A stretch of DNA of 50,363 nucleotides from Promethearchaeota archaeon (lineage in GTDB: Archaea > Asgardarchaeota > Lokiarchaeia > Sigyniarchaeales > SOKP01), in NCBI GenBank assembly GCA_018238625.1, contig JABCSY010000018.1, positions 1 through 50,363 on the forward strand. The letters run 5' to 3'. The position numbers and the translations under genes are program-made. Shown in pieces: positions 16,809 to 25,108 of the stretch. Within the stretch, counting starts at the first letter, position 1, and each line of letters opens with the position of its first letter. Under the pieces are notes generated by a model. The model did no database searches. It worked only from the letters and a program-made list of their open reading frames with translations, and had not been told where the DNA came from.

Positions 16809-16886
16809 TTTTTTAATATCATTTTAACATCATATTATTAAATTCTTAAAAAAAAATAAATTAAAAAAATAGATAAAGTGATTTGA

Positions 16887-17222
16887 ATGAGTTTTGAAGA
16901 CGATTTTGATGAAGAATTAGAACCAGTTAAATCTAAAACTCCATCAACAAGTAAAACACCCTCAACAGGCAAGAAGTTGACTCTATATTTCATGTCAACT
17001 ATTGGTCCTGGTGAAAAGAAGGAAAAGTTAACGGTGAACGACGCTAATAATGTAAGTGACATCAAACAAACATTAGGAAATTTATATGGACTTGATCCTG
17101 AAGAATTTCATCTTTCCTCTGGAGGAAGAACAATGGATGAGGATAGTCAATTAAAAGATTATAGTGTTAGCGACGGCGACGATATACTTTTAATTCCAGC
17201 AAGTACTGCTGGATACTTTTAA
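16887..17222 (+). CDS. ubiquitin-like modifier 2 precursor, tail Ala-Gly-Tyr-Phe
   Basis: This is a 111-aa paralog of modifier 1. It has a shorter acidic start (FEDDFDEELEP), a Ser/Thr/Lys/Pro linker with repeated SKTPST, then the beta-grasp domain LTLYFMSTIGPGEKKEKLTV, IKQTLGNLYGLD, FHLSSGG, DDILLIPASTAGYF. If conjugation uses the Gly that aligns with the last Gly of modifier 1, the final Tyr-Phe must be removed first. The JAMM peptidase at 19151 is the natural candidate. It is the first gene of the E1-E2-JAMM-RING set, separated from E1 by a hairpin and U-run. GTGATTTG precedes the ATG. Confidence 0.87.
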   Translation: MSFEDDFDEELEPVKSKTPSTSKTPSTGKKLTLYFMSTIGPGEKKEKLTVNDANNVSDIKQTLGNLYGLDPEEFHLSSGGRTMDEDSQLKDYSVSDGDDILLIPASTAGYF

Positions 17223-17248
17223 ATATTTCTTTTCATAAAATTTAATAT

Positions 17249-17285
17249 AAGGGCATTAAGCCCTTCAATTTTTTTATTTTTTCAA
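17249..17285 (+). terminator. hairpin and T-run between modifier 2 and E1
   Basis: A perfect 6-bp stem AAGGGC-ATTAA-GCCCTT (17249-17265) is followed by ATTTTTTTATTTTTT. This is the best intrinsic-type stop signal in the window. It would make modifier transcripts more abundant than E1, with either read-through or a separate start for the downstream genes. Confidence 0.6.
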
Positions 17286-17300
17286 TTAATAATAATAATA

Positions 17301-18551
17301 GTGATAATATTGGATAAGGAATCAGATTTTTTTGCCAAAGGAATGACAGTGGAAGAGAGAGATTTGTATGATCGCCAATTTCGTTTGGAAGGATGGTCTC
17401 AGAATTTGGTAAAAGACTCAAGAGTGTTAATTGTAGGCATTGGTGGGTTAGGTTGCGAAATTGCTAAAAACCTAGCCATGTTAGGTGTGGGCCATTTAGA
17501 TCTTGTTGATTTAGACATTATTGAGCATTCCAATTTGAATCGCCAACTTCTTTTTGTTGATGCAAAGTTAGGAGAACCAAAAGCTATTGTGGCGGCTAAT
17601 AAGCTAATCAAGATTAATCCTAATGTTACTGTAAAAGGATATCATACTTCCTTAGAAAGGTTAGATCCTGCTTTATATCATGCAGCTGATGTTGTTATTG
17701 GAGGTCTTGATTCAATGAATGCTCGTTTGAACCTAAATGCGCAATGTATAAGATTTAGAAAACCATTAGTGGATGGAGGTACATCTGGTTATCACGGACA
17801 TATGTATTCAATCTTTCCGTATCGGAATGCTTGTTATGAATGTAATCCACTACCAGTAGGAGAGAGTGATGAAATGGCGGCTTGTACAGTGGTAGGTATC
17901 CCCCGAAAACGGATTCATTGTGTTTTTAAAGGAGATATGGCGTTTAAAGAAAAATTTGATAGAGATCTGAACCCAAAAAATATAAAAGATATTGAATTTA
18001 TCCAAAAAGTCGCAAATGAATTAGTGAATAAGCATAATTTCCTACCAGAATATACTTCTGATGATATAGTTAAAATCATTGATCGTCATGATCCTGGGAT
18101 CATTACTATTAATGCAGTTATTTCTGCTTTAGAATCACATGAAGCTGTGAAAATCTTGCATTGGAAAAGAGGTCATAAGAGTTTAGGACGGCCCATTTCA
18201 AGTTATGTTATATTTAACGGAATGACAATGAAACTGTATCATATTGAAAAGAAGAGAAATCCGGAATGTTCTCAATGTGGTAAAAATGTAAGGCGTGTTG
18301 CTATAAAAATGAAAGCTCAATCACCCTGTATGAATATAATTAGAACATTGCAAAAAAATGGATATGAATTAGATCCTGAATTTGAACCAGTTGTTACCTT
18401 ACAGGATTTCAATGATATCATGGTTTTAGATTTAGAGCAAAATGTAAGCGAAAATGGTTTAAGAAATTACGAATTTCTAACCGTTGTGGGTTTTAAGGGT
18501 GGAGATATTTATGTTACATTAAAATTAAAACAAAAATTAAATCAAAAATGA
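17301..18551 (+). CDS. E1-like ubiquitin-activating enzyme (UBA3/ThiF type)
   Basis: This enzyme adenylates the modifier's C-terminal Gly and carries it as a thioester. Numbered from the GTG start: GIGGLG ATP loop at 46-51, DLD at 70-72, NRQ at 80-82, K94, and GGLD at 134-137. CTVVGIPRKRIHC at 195-207 aligns with the catalytic-Cys segment of eukaryotic UBA3, making C195 the likely thiol. Zinc is held by CYEC (178-181) and CSQC. The last ~90 residues could be the E2-binding ubiquitin-fold domain. The start is unsure: TTG 17310 has GTGAT before it, and ATG 17343 begins the conserved part. E2 follows after 64 bp. Confidence 0.93.
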   Translation: MIILDKESDFFAKGMTVEERDLYDRQFRLEGWSQNLVKDSRVLIVGIGGLGCEIAKNLAMLGVGHLDLVDLDIIEHSNLNRQLLFVDAKLGEPKAIVAANKLIKINPNVTVKGYHTSLERLDPALYHAADVVIGGLDSMNARLNLNAQCIRFRKPLVDGGTSGYHGHMYSIFPYRNACYECNPLPVGESDEMAACTVVGIPRKRIHCVFKGDMAFKEKFDRDLNPKNIKDIEFIQKVANELVNKHNFLPEYTSDDIVKIIDRHDPGIITINAVISALESHEAVKILHWKRGHKSLGRPISSYVIFNGMTMKLYHIEKKRNPECSQCGKNVRRVAIKMKAQSPCMNIIRTLQKNGYELDPEFEPVVTLQDFNDIMVLDLEQNVSENGLRNYEFLTVVGFKGGDIYVTLKLKQKLNQK

Positions 18552-18615
18552 TTTTTGAGAAAAATCTATTAAATAAAAAGTATAAAAAAAAAGTATAAAA
18601 AAAAGGGTTGAGAAA

Positions 18616-19143
18616 ATGAGTATAAGAACCAGTCGTGTTTCCCGAGATTTTGCGGGATTAAAAAAATTGCTTAAACAAGGTACTATTATCCAATTAAAAC
18701 CATTTAATCCGAAAAAAAAGAGTATTGATCATTTAGCAATCACAATTAAAGGTCCTAAAGGTACAGCTTATGCAGGGGGATTGTTTAAGTTAGAAATGAG
18801 ATTCCCTGCTCAGTATCCTAAGCAACCTCCTTTCGTAAGATTGCATACTCCAATTTGGCATCCAAATTTTTGGGCAAAACCAAGTGAATACAAAGGACAG
18901 AGAAATATTTGCTTAGCTTTAGTAGATCCTTCTTTAACGGGTAAAAAAGGAGGATGGAGTCCTTCAAAAACAGCAAATACTGTTGTTCAAGCAATAATTG
19001 CCATGTTAAACACCCATGGTAAATATGTTAATCCCACTGATGTTTTTAATAAAAAGGCAGCTATAGAAATGATGAAAGATCCGAAATTTTTTGATAAGAA
19101 AGTAAAAGCGTTAACAAAGAAGTATTGCAAGGATAAATGGTGA
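18616..19143 (+). CDS. E2-like ubiquitin-conjugating enzyme
   Basis: The 175-aa protein has a UBC fold. FKLEMRFPAQYPKQPPFVRL gives the central strands with the YP.(Q/E)PP turn. HPN at 82-84 is the oxyanion motif, and NICL at 97-100 places the active-site Cys at residue 99. A conserved Trp (GGWSPSKT) follows, as in eukaryotic E2s, with helices to the end. It accepts the modifier from the E1 encoded just upstream and passes it to a substrate, probably with the RING-like protein at 19971. It has full family length plus a short basic N-terminal helix. The JAMM gene starts 8 bp after its stop, so they are cotranslated. Confidence 0.93.
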   Translation: MSIRTSRVSRDFAGLKKLLKQGTIIQLKPFNPKKKSIDHLAITIKGPKGTAYAGGLFKLEMRFPAQYPKQPPFVRLHTPIWHPNFWAKPSEYKGQRNICLALVDPSLTGKKGGWSPSKTANTVVQAIIAMLNTHGKYVNPTDVFNKKAAIEMMKDPKFFDKKVKALTKKYCKDKW

Positions 19144-19150
19144 ATTAATA

Positions 19151-19939
19151 ATGAATAGTGATGATAATGCGCTCAGAGATGCAATAAAAAAGAAAATTAA
19201 GGAAAAAATTAAAAAGGAATTACTTGAAGAAGTATATACCGAATTACAACTTGAAGAATTGCAGGAAGAATTAACCACTGAAATTATTAGAGCAAAGCCT
19301 TTAGTGCATTCAAAAGAATTTAAAGCCAATCTTGAGCCAATTCCTATGGAACCAATCAAAACTGTAGCTAAAAATGATAAAGTTGAAGTATCTATGACTA
19401 TAAAATCTATCCTTAAGATCGCTAGCCATTCATTAAAATATGCACATTCTAAAATGCGAAGAGAGAATTGGGTTGAAGTAATAGGGTTGCTTGCTGGAAA
19501 ATACGACAATAGAAAAGGAATTCTTCATGTTGAAGATGCGTATCCGATGGGGCATGGTACAGCAGTTTATGCTGAAATCAAAGATTATAAAAATTATGTT
19601 AGAGCCTACAATGATATAAAAAAAAATAATCTGTCTATTTGTGGATGGTATCATTCTCATCCTTCTTATGGATGTTTTATGTCGCGAGAAGACTTAGGAA
19701 CTCAAGCAAGATATCAAAAATTATGGGATAAAGCTATTGCGCTTGTTATAGACCCATATCAGATTAACGGGAAATCTTTAGGTTTTGAAATTTATCGTGC
19801 TAATTTTAAAACAAAAAAATGGTTTTCAATTCCATTTGATATTAAGGGGCATTTAGATGTGAGAATGTTACCAGAAATTTTAGAATTTATAAATCCTATT
19901 ATTGAAGGAAAACCAGTTTATTTAGAATATGATGAATAA
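19151..19939 (+). CDS. RPN11-like JAMM/MPN+ metalloprotease
   Basis: The JAMM site is complete: E109, then H168-S-H170-P, S178 and D181, in GWYHSHPSYGCFMSREDL. This is nearly the RPN11 sequence and holds one catalytic zinc. Such enzymes cut after the C-terminal Gly of ubiquitin-like proteins, either to mature precursors or to remove the modifier. The first ~45 residues are a charged coiled coil (KIKEKIKKELLEEVYTELQ) that may dimerise or dock. It sits between the E2 and the membrane RING-like gene, and its predicted job includes trimming Tyr-Phe from modifier 2. Confidence 0.93.
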   Translation: MNSDDNALRDAIKKKIKEKIKKELLEEVYTELQLEELQEELTTEIIRAKPLVHSKEFKANLEPIPMEPIKTVAKNDKVEVSMTIKSILKIASHSLKYAHSKMRRENWVEVIGLLAGKYDNRKGILHVEDAYPMGHGTAVYAEIKDYKNYVRAYNDIKKNNLSICGWYHSHPSYGCFMSREDLGTQARYQKLWDKAIALVIDPYQINGKSLGFEIYRANFKTKKWFSIPFDIKGHLDVRMLPEILEFINPIIEGKPVYLEYDE

Positions 19940-19970
19940 TAATGAATAGTTTTAAGGTGAAAATTAAACT

Positions 19971-21089
19971 ATGGTAAAAAAAAAAGTGTTAAGGATAATA
20001 GCTATTTTTTTCCTAATAATTGGCTTAACTCATGGTTTAATCTCATATTCTTTAACTATTTTTTTTACTTGGTTATTAATCGGATTATGGATCATATTTA
20101 CAATAAGGATTTTTGAAAATATCAAGCACCACCGTGAGTATAATTCACCGCATAATACTGCATTTTTTGTAATTCTCCCATTATTTATCGGGATTTTTTA
20201 CTCCATATGGGGGTCTTTTACGGGTATATTGGGAGAAAGTCTTATTGATGGCGTGTATTTTAGTTTTTGGAGTCTAATTTTTGCTTTTCCATTCGTAATG
20301 TATGGTTTATATTCTTTATATCGTTGTTTTAAGAAATATAATATAATCTATTTTGGAAAAAAATCAGTAAAAGCAAGGGCGTTGGGATATATTCTATCAA
20401 TCTCAGTTCTTATTTTTATTATTACCTATTGGATAACTTTGTATAGTTTTATTGAATTTCCTCCAGTAGACTTAAATCTCCTATTACTTTTCATAGCTAT
20501 AGTTTTAATATTAATTGTTTTTGGATTTACATCTAATACTGGTTCATCAATACCAACATTAACTCGGGATTACATTGCCGAACGTACTAGAAGGATCAAT
20601 AATTTGACCACACCTTCAACCCAGAGACAAAGAGTACGCACAACACGCACAACTAATACATCTCCATCAACTAGAACAACTACACGTACAACAAGATCTA
20701 GAACTCAATCGTCAAGAACAACTCCTACATCACATAGACAAACGGCAAGGACTAGAACAACAAATACTACTAGTGTTAAACCAACTTTAAAAGTTCGTGA
20801 TCTAAATAAATATAAACCAAGAGCATCATATCTTACAGTAGATGATTTCAAATGTATATTTTGTTTTAATTTACCAAAACTTCCTGGAGATAGAGGAAGA
20901 GGAATTGTTGTATGCCCAAATTGTAGATATCCCGCGCATGCTGATGAATTTAAAGATTGGATGCGAACTTCAAACCTCTGTTCACGTTGTAGTGCTACTA
21001 TACCATCAAGTTTTAGGCGTAATCCTAGAATTATATCTGTAAAAAATTATATGATAATCTATCGACATTTTTTAAAGAAGAAAAGATAA
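19971..21089 (+). CDS. polytopic membrane protein with C-terminal RING-like zinc finger, probable E3
   Basis: The 372-aa protein has about six N-terminal membrane helices (residues ~7-185), a disordered Thr/Arg/Ser-rich linker (~195-275) and a zinc domain. Zinc ligands: C295, C298, C315, C318, H323, C337, C340 in the order CIFC, CPNC, PAH, then F..W, LCSRC. This resembles a compact RING or treble clef with one ligand unclear. It ends in a basic tail. As the last gene of the E1-E2-JAMM set it is the best candidate for the ubiquitin ligase, acting at the membrane. RING activity is inferred; a plain zinc-ribbon sensor is the alternative. Confidence 0.72.
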   Translation: MVKKKVLRIIAIFFLIIGLTHGLISYSLTIFFTWLLIGLWIIFTIRIFENIKHHREYNSPHNTAFFVILPLFIGIFYSIWGSFTGILGESLIDGVYFSFWSLIFAFPFVMYGLYSLYRCFKKYNIIYFGKKSVKARALGYILSISVLIFIITYWITLYSFIEFPPVDLNLLLLFIAIVLILIVFGFTSNTGSSIPTLTRDYIAERTRRINNLTTPSTQRQRVRTTRTTNTSPSTRTTTRTTRSRTQSSRTTPTSHRQTARTRTTNTTSVKPTLKVRDLNKYKPRASYLTVDDFKCIFCFNLPKLPGDRGRGIVVCPNCRYPAHADEFKDWMRTSNLCSRCSATIPSSFRRNPRIISVKNYMIIYRHFLKKKR

Positions 21090-21103
21090 GTAAATAAAAA
21101 TTA

Positions 21104-22060
21104 TTACGACAATTTTATAATTTTTCTCAGCTCACCAATACTAGTTTTTAACTCAGAAAAAACATTATGGGGGTGAATTGATTCAAAACTTTCAATTTTA
21201 AAAGTTATTTTAAAATCATCTTCTAGGTTTGGAAAATCTCTTAAAATGAAGTTTTTTGCCATTTCTCTTACTACATCTTCAGAAAATAGCGGTTTTAAAT
21301 GAGCAATTCTGACAAGTTTGGCTTCTTCAGGTCTTTTCAGAACAGACTGTATTTTTCCACTCATCGATTCTTCAATAATATCAATTATATCTAACACATC
21401 TATCTTATTGCTATTTAAATCTTTTATTTGAACAATTATAGTTCCATTTGAACGTTGATTATGAGAGCTAAAAGGTAGGATGTTAAGAAGAGTTTTAACC
21501 ACATCATCAGAAAGGTTAAGATCTTGCCTATTTTTAATAATTTCCTCGGCGTATTCTTGGCTCATTTCCTTAGCACAGGGGCAAACCGTCATACCAACGG
21601 CACTGGCTCCAATGTAATAACTAAAGTCGACTTTGCCTTGTTCTTTCTTCTTTGCTTTTACAAATGAGCTAATCTCATATGCTTTCTGGATGGTTCTCTG
21701 ATGCTCGTCTTTACATTGAACAATTATTTTTCCTTCTAATTTTACATGAATCTTTTCGGTATATGGATGCCGTTCTAACAATTTTCTAGCGATCCTATCT
21801 CCAACTAATTCAACTGATGGAGTGGGTTTAAAAATTACTTCATTTATAATTTCTTCAATAGTTTCTGAGGTTCGCGACATATGTATGCCACGCTGTTGAG
21901 CTGGCAAAGAGATTAAGGCAGATATTTTGGGGTAAAAAGAAAACCGTTTATTTTCATGAATAATCTCAACTTTCTTTTCTACTCCCACGATCCCAACTTT
22001 ATCGATTGGAATATCAACTATCGAACCAGAGCCTTGTAAATCTTTCTTAAACTGATGAAT
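21104..22060 (-). CDS. mptA: GTP cyclohydrolase MptA (FolE2/type IB family)
   Basis: MptA is an Fe(II)-dependent enzyme that turns GTP into dihydroneopterin 2',3'-cyclic phosphate, the first step of (tetrahydro)methanopterin. Signatures are SLPAQQRGIHMSRTSE, ASAVGMTVCPCAKEM (the metal Cys) and SSHNQRSNG. In-frame codons upstream of GTG 21988 encode VDIPIDKVGIVGVEKK, which fits the family N-terminus, yet no ATG, GTG or TTG precedes them before a stop. ATT at 22060, with GGTG seven bases upstream (22068-22071), is my preferred start. It is divergent from the riboflavin/F420 genes. Confidence 0.9.
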   Translation of the reverse strand: MHQFKKDLQGSGSIVDIPIDKVGIVGVEKKVEIIHENKRFSFYPKISALISLPAQQRGIHMSRTSETIEEIINEVIFKPTPSVELVGDRIARKLLERHPYTEKIHVKLEGKIIVQCKDEHQRTIQKAYEISSFVKAKKKEQGKVDFSYYIGASAVGMTVCPCAKEMSQEYAEEIIKNRQDLNLSDDVVKTLLNILPFSSHNQRSNGTIIVQIKDLNSNKIDVLDIIDIIEESMSGKIQSVLKRPEEAKLVRIAHLKPLFSEDVVREMAKNFILRDFPNLEDDFKITFKIESFESIHPHNVFSELKTSIGELRKIIKLS

Positions 22061-22135
22061 TAATTAACACCGATTTTTTTGCTCGTTATTTATATGAGGT
22101 ACCAATTTTTATAATTTTTATAATATATTATATTT

Positions 22136-22160
22136 ATTTTATTTATTTTATAAATAAAAT
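22136..22160. promoter_or_regulatory. AT-only inverted repeat before the amidohydrolase gene
   Basis: An 11-bp perfect arm ATTTTATTTAT, TTT loop and matching arm end 11 bp before the ATG at 22172. It may be an operator or leader hairpin that controls the amidohydrolase-arfC-cofG-cofH set. Low complexity makes chance possible. Confidence 0.35.
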
Positions 22161-22171
22161 TTGAATTAAAT

Positions 22172-23344
22172 ATGACTAAAACTGCGATATATAGCAAATA
22201 TGGTCTAATTGGAGACGATTTAGAGCTAAAAAAAAATATTTCAATAGAAGTAGATAAAGAAGGAAAGATTATTACAATTTCTTGCGATAATATTACGAAT
22301 AACATTGATATCTCGAGGAAAGAACGAAGTACTTTATTAGTTCCAGGATTAATTAATTCCCATATTCATATTGGCGATAGTTTTGCGAAAGAGGAGGGAT
22401 TTAATAAAGATTTAATCGATGTTGTTGCCCCTCCAAATGGACTAAAACATAAATTGTTAGATATAATCGCAAATGAAACTAAAATTGAAGGGATAAAAAA
22501 AGCAGTTTTAGAAATGCTAGCAAATGGCATAACATTCTTTGTGGACTTTCGAGAAAATGGGTTAAAAGGTGTCGATCTTTTAAAAGAAACTTTAAAAAAT
22601 TCTCCCATCAATAAACTCATTTTAGGAAGGGATAATAATTCAGTTGATGTGGAAACTGTGTTTAAAAATGCAGATGGCTTAGGATTTGCTAGTTATAAGC
22701 ATCTTTCACCTAAAATCAAAGAAAAATTAAGTAGTTTAAAAAAAAATTATTTAAATAAAATTATAGCGTGCCACGACGCTGAACTCTCAAGAAACGAGCC
22801 ACTTTTTAACGAAATAATAAACGATGATTTAATTGATGTAATTATACATGGTACTCATTATACAAGAGAAGATTTAGAGAGAATAAAGAGTAAAAATATT
22901 TCTTTAGTTTTATGCCCTCGATGTAACGGTTATTTTGGAGTTGGATTTCCACCAGTAAACGGAATTATAAACCTAAAAATTCCTGCAAGTTTAGGGACTG
23001 ATAATGTAATGGCAAATACGATTGATTTGTTCGAAGAAATGCGCTATCTATATAGAATTTCTCGTGTTTTATCAACTGATAAAAGTAATAATAATCTTTC
23101 TTCAAAAGATTTGTTGAAAATGGTAAGCATTAATGCTGCTAAAAATTTTGGGTTAGAAAATGAATTTGGGTCAATTTCAGAGGGAAAATACGCTGATTTT
23201 TTTTTACTAAATTTATCTGATCCGAACTATTATTCATATAAGATTAATCACAAAAACATTTATCGGATTATTGTTCAAAGATCAAAGTCTGAAAATATCA
23301 GAAAAACATTTATTAAAGGTGAAGTAGTATTTGAAAGGAAATAA
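22172..23344 (+). CDS. amidohydrolase-superfamily deaminase-like enzyme, candidate riboflavin-pathway deaminase
   Basis: The 390-aa protein is a metal-dependent (beta/alpha)8 barrel. Ligands: H64-I-H66, H201 in CHDAE (the HxxE pair of deaminases), H226/H229 in IHGTH, and D277 in LGTDN. This is the pattern of cytosine/guanine/S-adenosylhomocysteine deaminases and TRZ/ATZ hydrolases rather than of dihydroorotases. Its stop overlaps arfC by 14 bp and cofG/cofH follow, so it is translationally coupled to riboflavin/F420 synthesis. The archaeal deaminase that acts after ArfC is, to my knowledge, not assigned. This position and fold make it a good candidate, but the substrate is inferred. Confidence 0.75.
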   Translation: MTKTAIYSKYGLIGDDLELKKNISIEVDKEGKIITISCDNITNNIDISRKERSTLLVPGLINSHIHIGDSFAKEEGFNKDLIDVVAPPNGLKHKLLDIIANETKIEGIKKAVLEMLANGITFFVDFRENGLKGVDLLKETLKNSPINKLILGRDNNSVDVETVFKNADGLGFASYKHLSPKIKEKLSSLKKNYLNKIIACHDAELSRNEPLFNEIINDDLIDVIIHGTHYTREDLERIKSKNISLVLCPRCNGYFGVGFPPVNGIINLKIPASLGTDNVMANTIDLFEEMRYLYRISRVLSTDKSNNNLSSKDLLKMVSINAAKNFGLENEFGSISEGKYADFFLLNLSDPNYYSYKINHKNIYRIIVQRSKSENIRKTFIKGEVVFERK

Positions 23345-23999
23345 GCATCCTTACGTAATTTTGAGCGCTGCCATGACAATTGATGGTAAAATTGCTTCTA
23401 AGATAGGAGACCCAGATATTTCTGATGAAGAAGACTGGAAAGCCGTACATAAACTAAGAACAGAAGTAGACGCAATTATGGTTGGTAAAGGGACGATATT
23501 AAAAGATAATCCAAAGCTTCATATCAAATATTACGATCATAGCGGATATTATCGAATTGTGTTAGATAGTACTCTTTCAATACCAATTGATTCAAATGTG
23601 ATAAAATATAAACCAGAAACTTACCCTACGATCATTTGTATAACTGAAAATGTTCCATTGGAGAAAATAAAAGAATTCGAATTAAAAAACATTAAGATTA
23701 TAAAATCAGGTAAAAGGAGCAGAGTTGATGTGGTTAAACTAATGTTAATTTTATATCAAAATGGTATTAAAAAGATTCTATTAGAGGGAGGAGGCAATTT
23801 GAATTGGAGTTTTATTAAAGATAATTTAGTAGACGAAATAAGACTAACAATTGCTCCTTGGATCGTTGGCGGTATTGATGCTACTAGCCTAGTAGAGGGG
23901 GAGGGTTTTTCAAAAATGATTGAAAGCCCTAGATTTATCTTATCTGATGTGGATCATAGAAATAATTACGTAATTCTAAAATATAAAAAAGGAAAATGA
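23331..23999 (+). CDS. arfC: 2,5-diamino-6-ribosylamino-pyrimidinone 5'-phosphate reductase (ArfC, RibD-C family)
   Basis: This NADPH-dependent reductase makes the ribityl side chain in archaeal riboflavin and F420 synthesis. The dihydrofolate-reductase-like fold shows PYVILSAAMTIDGKIAS at the N-terminus, the substrate loop VDAIMVGKGTILKDNP and the cofactor loop KILLEGGGNLNWSFI near residue 145. At 222 aa it is the stand-alone reductase without the bacterial deaminase domain. The TTG start at 23331 is supported by AGGTGA 8 bases upstream. The gene is embedded by overlaps between the amidohydrolase and cofG. Confidence 0.9.
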   Translation: MKGNKHPYVILSAAMTIDGKIASKIGDPDISDEEDWKAVHKLRTEVDAIMVGKGTILKDNPKLHIKYYDHSGYYRIVLDSTLSIPIDSNVIKYKPETYPTIICITENVPLEKIKEFELKNIKIIKSGKRSRVDVVKLMLILYQNGIKKILLEGGGNLNWSFIKDNLVDEIRLTIAPWIVGGIDATSLVEGEGFSKMIESPRFILSDVDHRNNYVILKYKKGK

Positions 24000-25108
24000 C
24001 GGAAGACATTAAAAAAGTAAAAGAATTAAAATCTTTATCAATCAGAAAGCTAAAAGAAAAAGTTAATGAAATAAAAAATGAGTTAGATAAAGAAGAACAA
24101 AAAATTATAACCTTTTCTAAGAATTTCACCCTTTCCCTTTCTAACTATTGTCAAAATCAATGCGGATATTGTTTTTATAATCATAGGATCGCTAAGGAAA
24201 CAGGGGAAAAGAATGTTGTGTTAATTGAAGATGAAAAAGTTGATTTGATCACTCAAAATGCGGCAAAATATGGATGTAAGGAAGCTCTATTAATGTCGGG
24301 TGAACTTCCAGATAGCTTTCAAATAGTTCAGAAAGAGTTAAAAAAAAGAAATTTTGGAGATTTCCTACAATTTGTTAAAAATCTAAGCACAAATCTATTA
24401 AACGTGAATTTTTTACCCCATACCAACATTGGCATGCTTACATTTGAGCAATTAAGATGTTTAAAGGAATATAACGCTAGTATGGGTTTAATGTTAGAGA
24501 GCACTTGCAAAAATCTTTTTAAAAGCGGTGGAGTTCACGAAAATTCGCCTGGCAAAATACCTGAAAATCGAATCGAACATATTGAAAGTGCGGGAAAGCT
24601 AAAAATTCCCTTCACTACGGGTTTATTATTGGGAATTGGAGAGAGTTTTGAAGATAGGATAAAAGATCTGTTTTTAATTAAGGAAATCAATCTTCAATAT
24701 GGTCACATACAAGAAGTTATCATACAAAACTTTATAGAGAAAAAGGGTATACGATATAATCCAAGAACCCCCATAACTATTGAAGAAACCCTCAAAACGG
24801 CTGGAATCGCAAAACTAATATTTGAAAACGAGATTGCCATTCAAGTACCGCCTAATTTAATCCAGAATTACGAAAAAGAAGCCATCGAAATGGGCGTTGA
24901 TGATTTTGGTGGAATATCCCCTTTTACTTTAGATTATATCAACCCAGAACATCCTTGGCCTAAAATTGATTATTTAAAAAAGATTTGTGAAAAAAAAGGG
25001 TATAAACTGGAAGAAAGACTCCCAATATATAAAAAATTTATCAATAAAAAGGGATTCTGCTCCATAAATATTAAAAAAACCATAGATAATATTAATCAAA
25101 ATGTCTGA
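23996..25108 (+). CDS. cofG: 7,8-didemethyl-8-hydroxy-5-deazariboflavin synthase, CofG subunit
   Basis: This radical-SAM enzyme makes Fo, the chromophore of coenzyme F420, together with CofH. The [4Fe-4S] motif is CQNQCGYC with C52, C56, C59, close to the CRNRCGYC of known CofG. Other family marks are LMLESTCKNL and IPFTTGLLLGIGE. The ATGA overlap with the arfC stop and the 8-bp overlap with cofH indicate coupled translation. There is a ~35-residue N-terminal helical extension. Complete. Confidence 0.95.
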   Translation: MTEDIKKVKELKSLSIRKLKEKVNEIKNELDKEEQKIITFSKNFTLSLSNYCQNQCGYCFYNHRIAKETGEKNVVLIEDEKVDLITQNAAKYGCKEALLMSGELPDSFQIVQKELKKRNFGDFLQFVKNLSTNLLNVNFLPHTNIGMLTFEQLRCLKEYNASMGLMLESTCKNLFKSGGVHENSPGKIPENRIEHIESAGKLKIPFTTGLLLGIGESFEDRIKDLFLIKEINLQYGHIQEVIIQNFIEKKGIRYNPRTPITIEETLKTAGIAKLIFENEIAIQVPPNLIQNYEKEAIEMGVDDFGGISPFTLDYINPEHPWPKIDYLKKICEKKGYKLEERLPIYKKFINKKGFCSINIKKTIDNINQNV

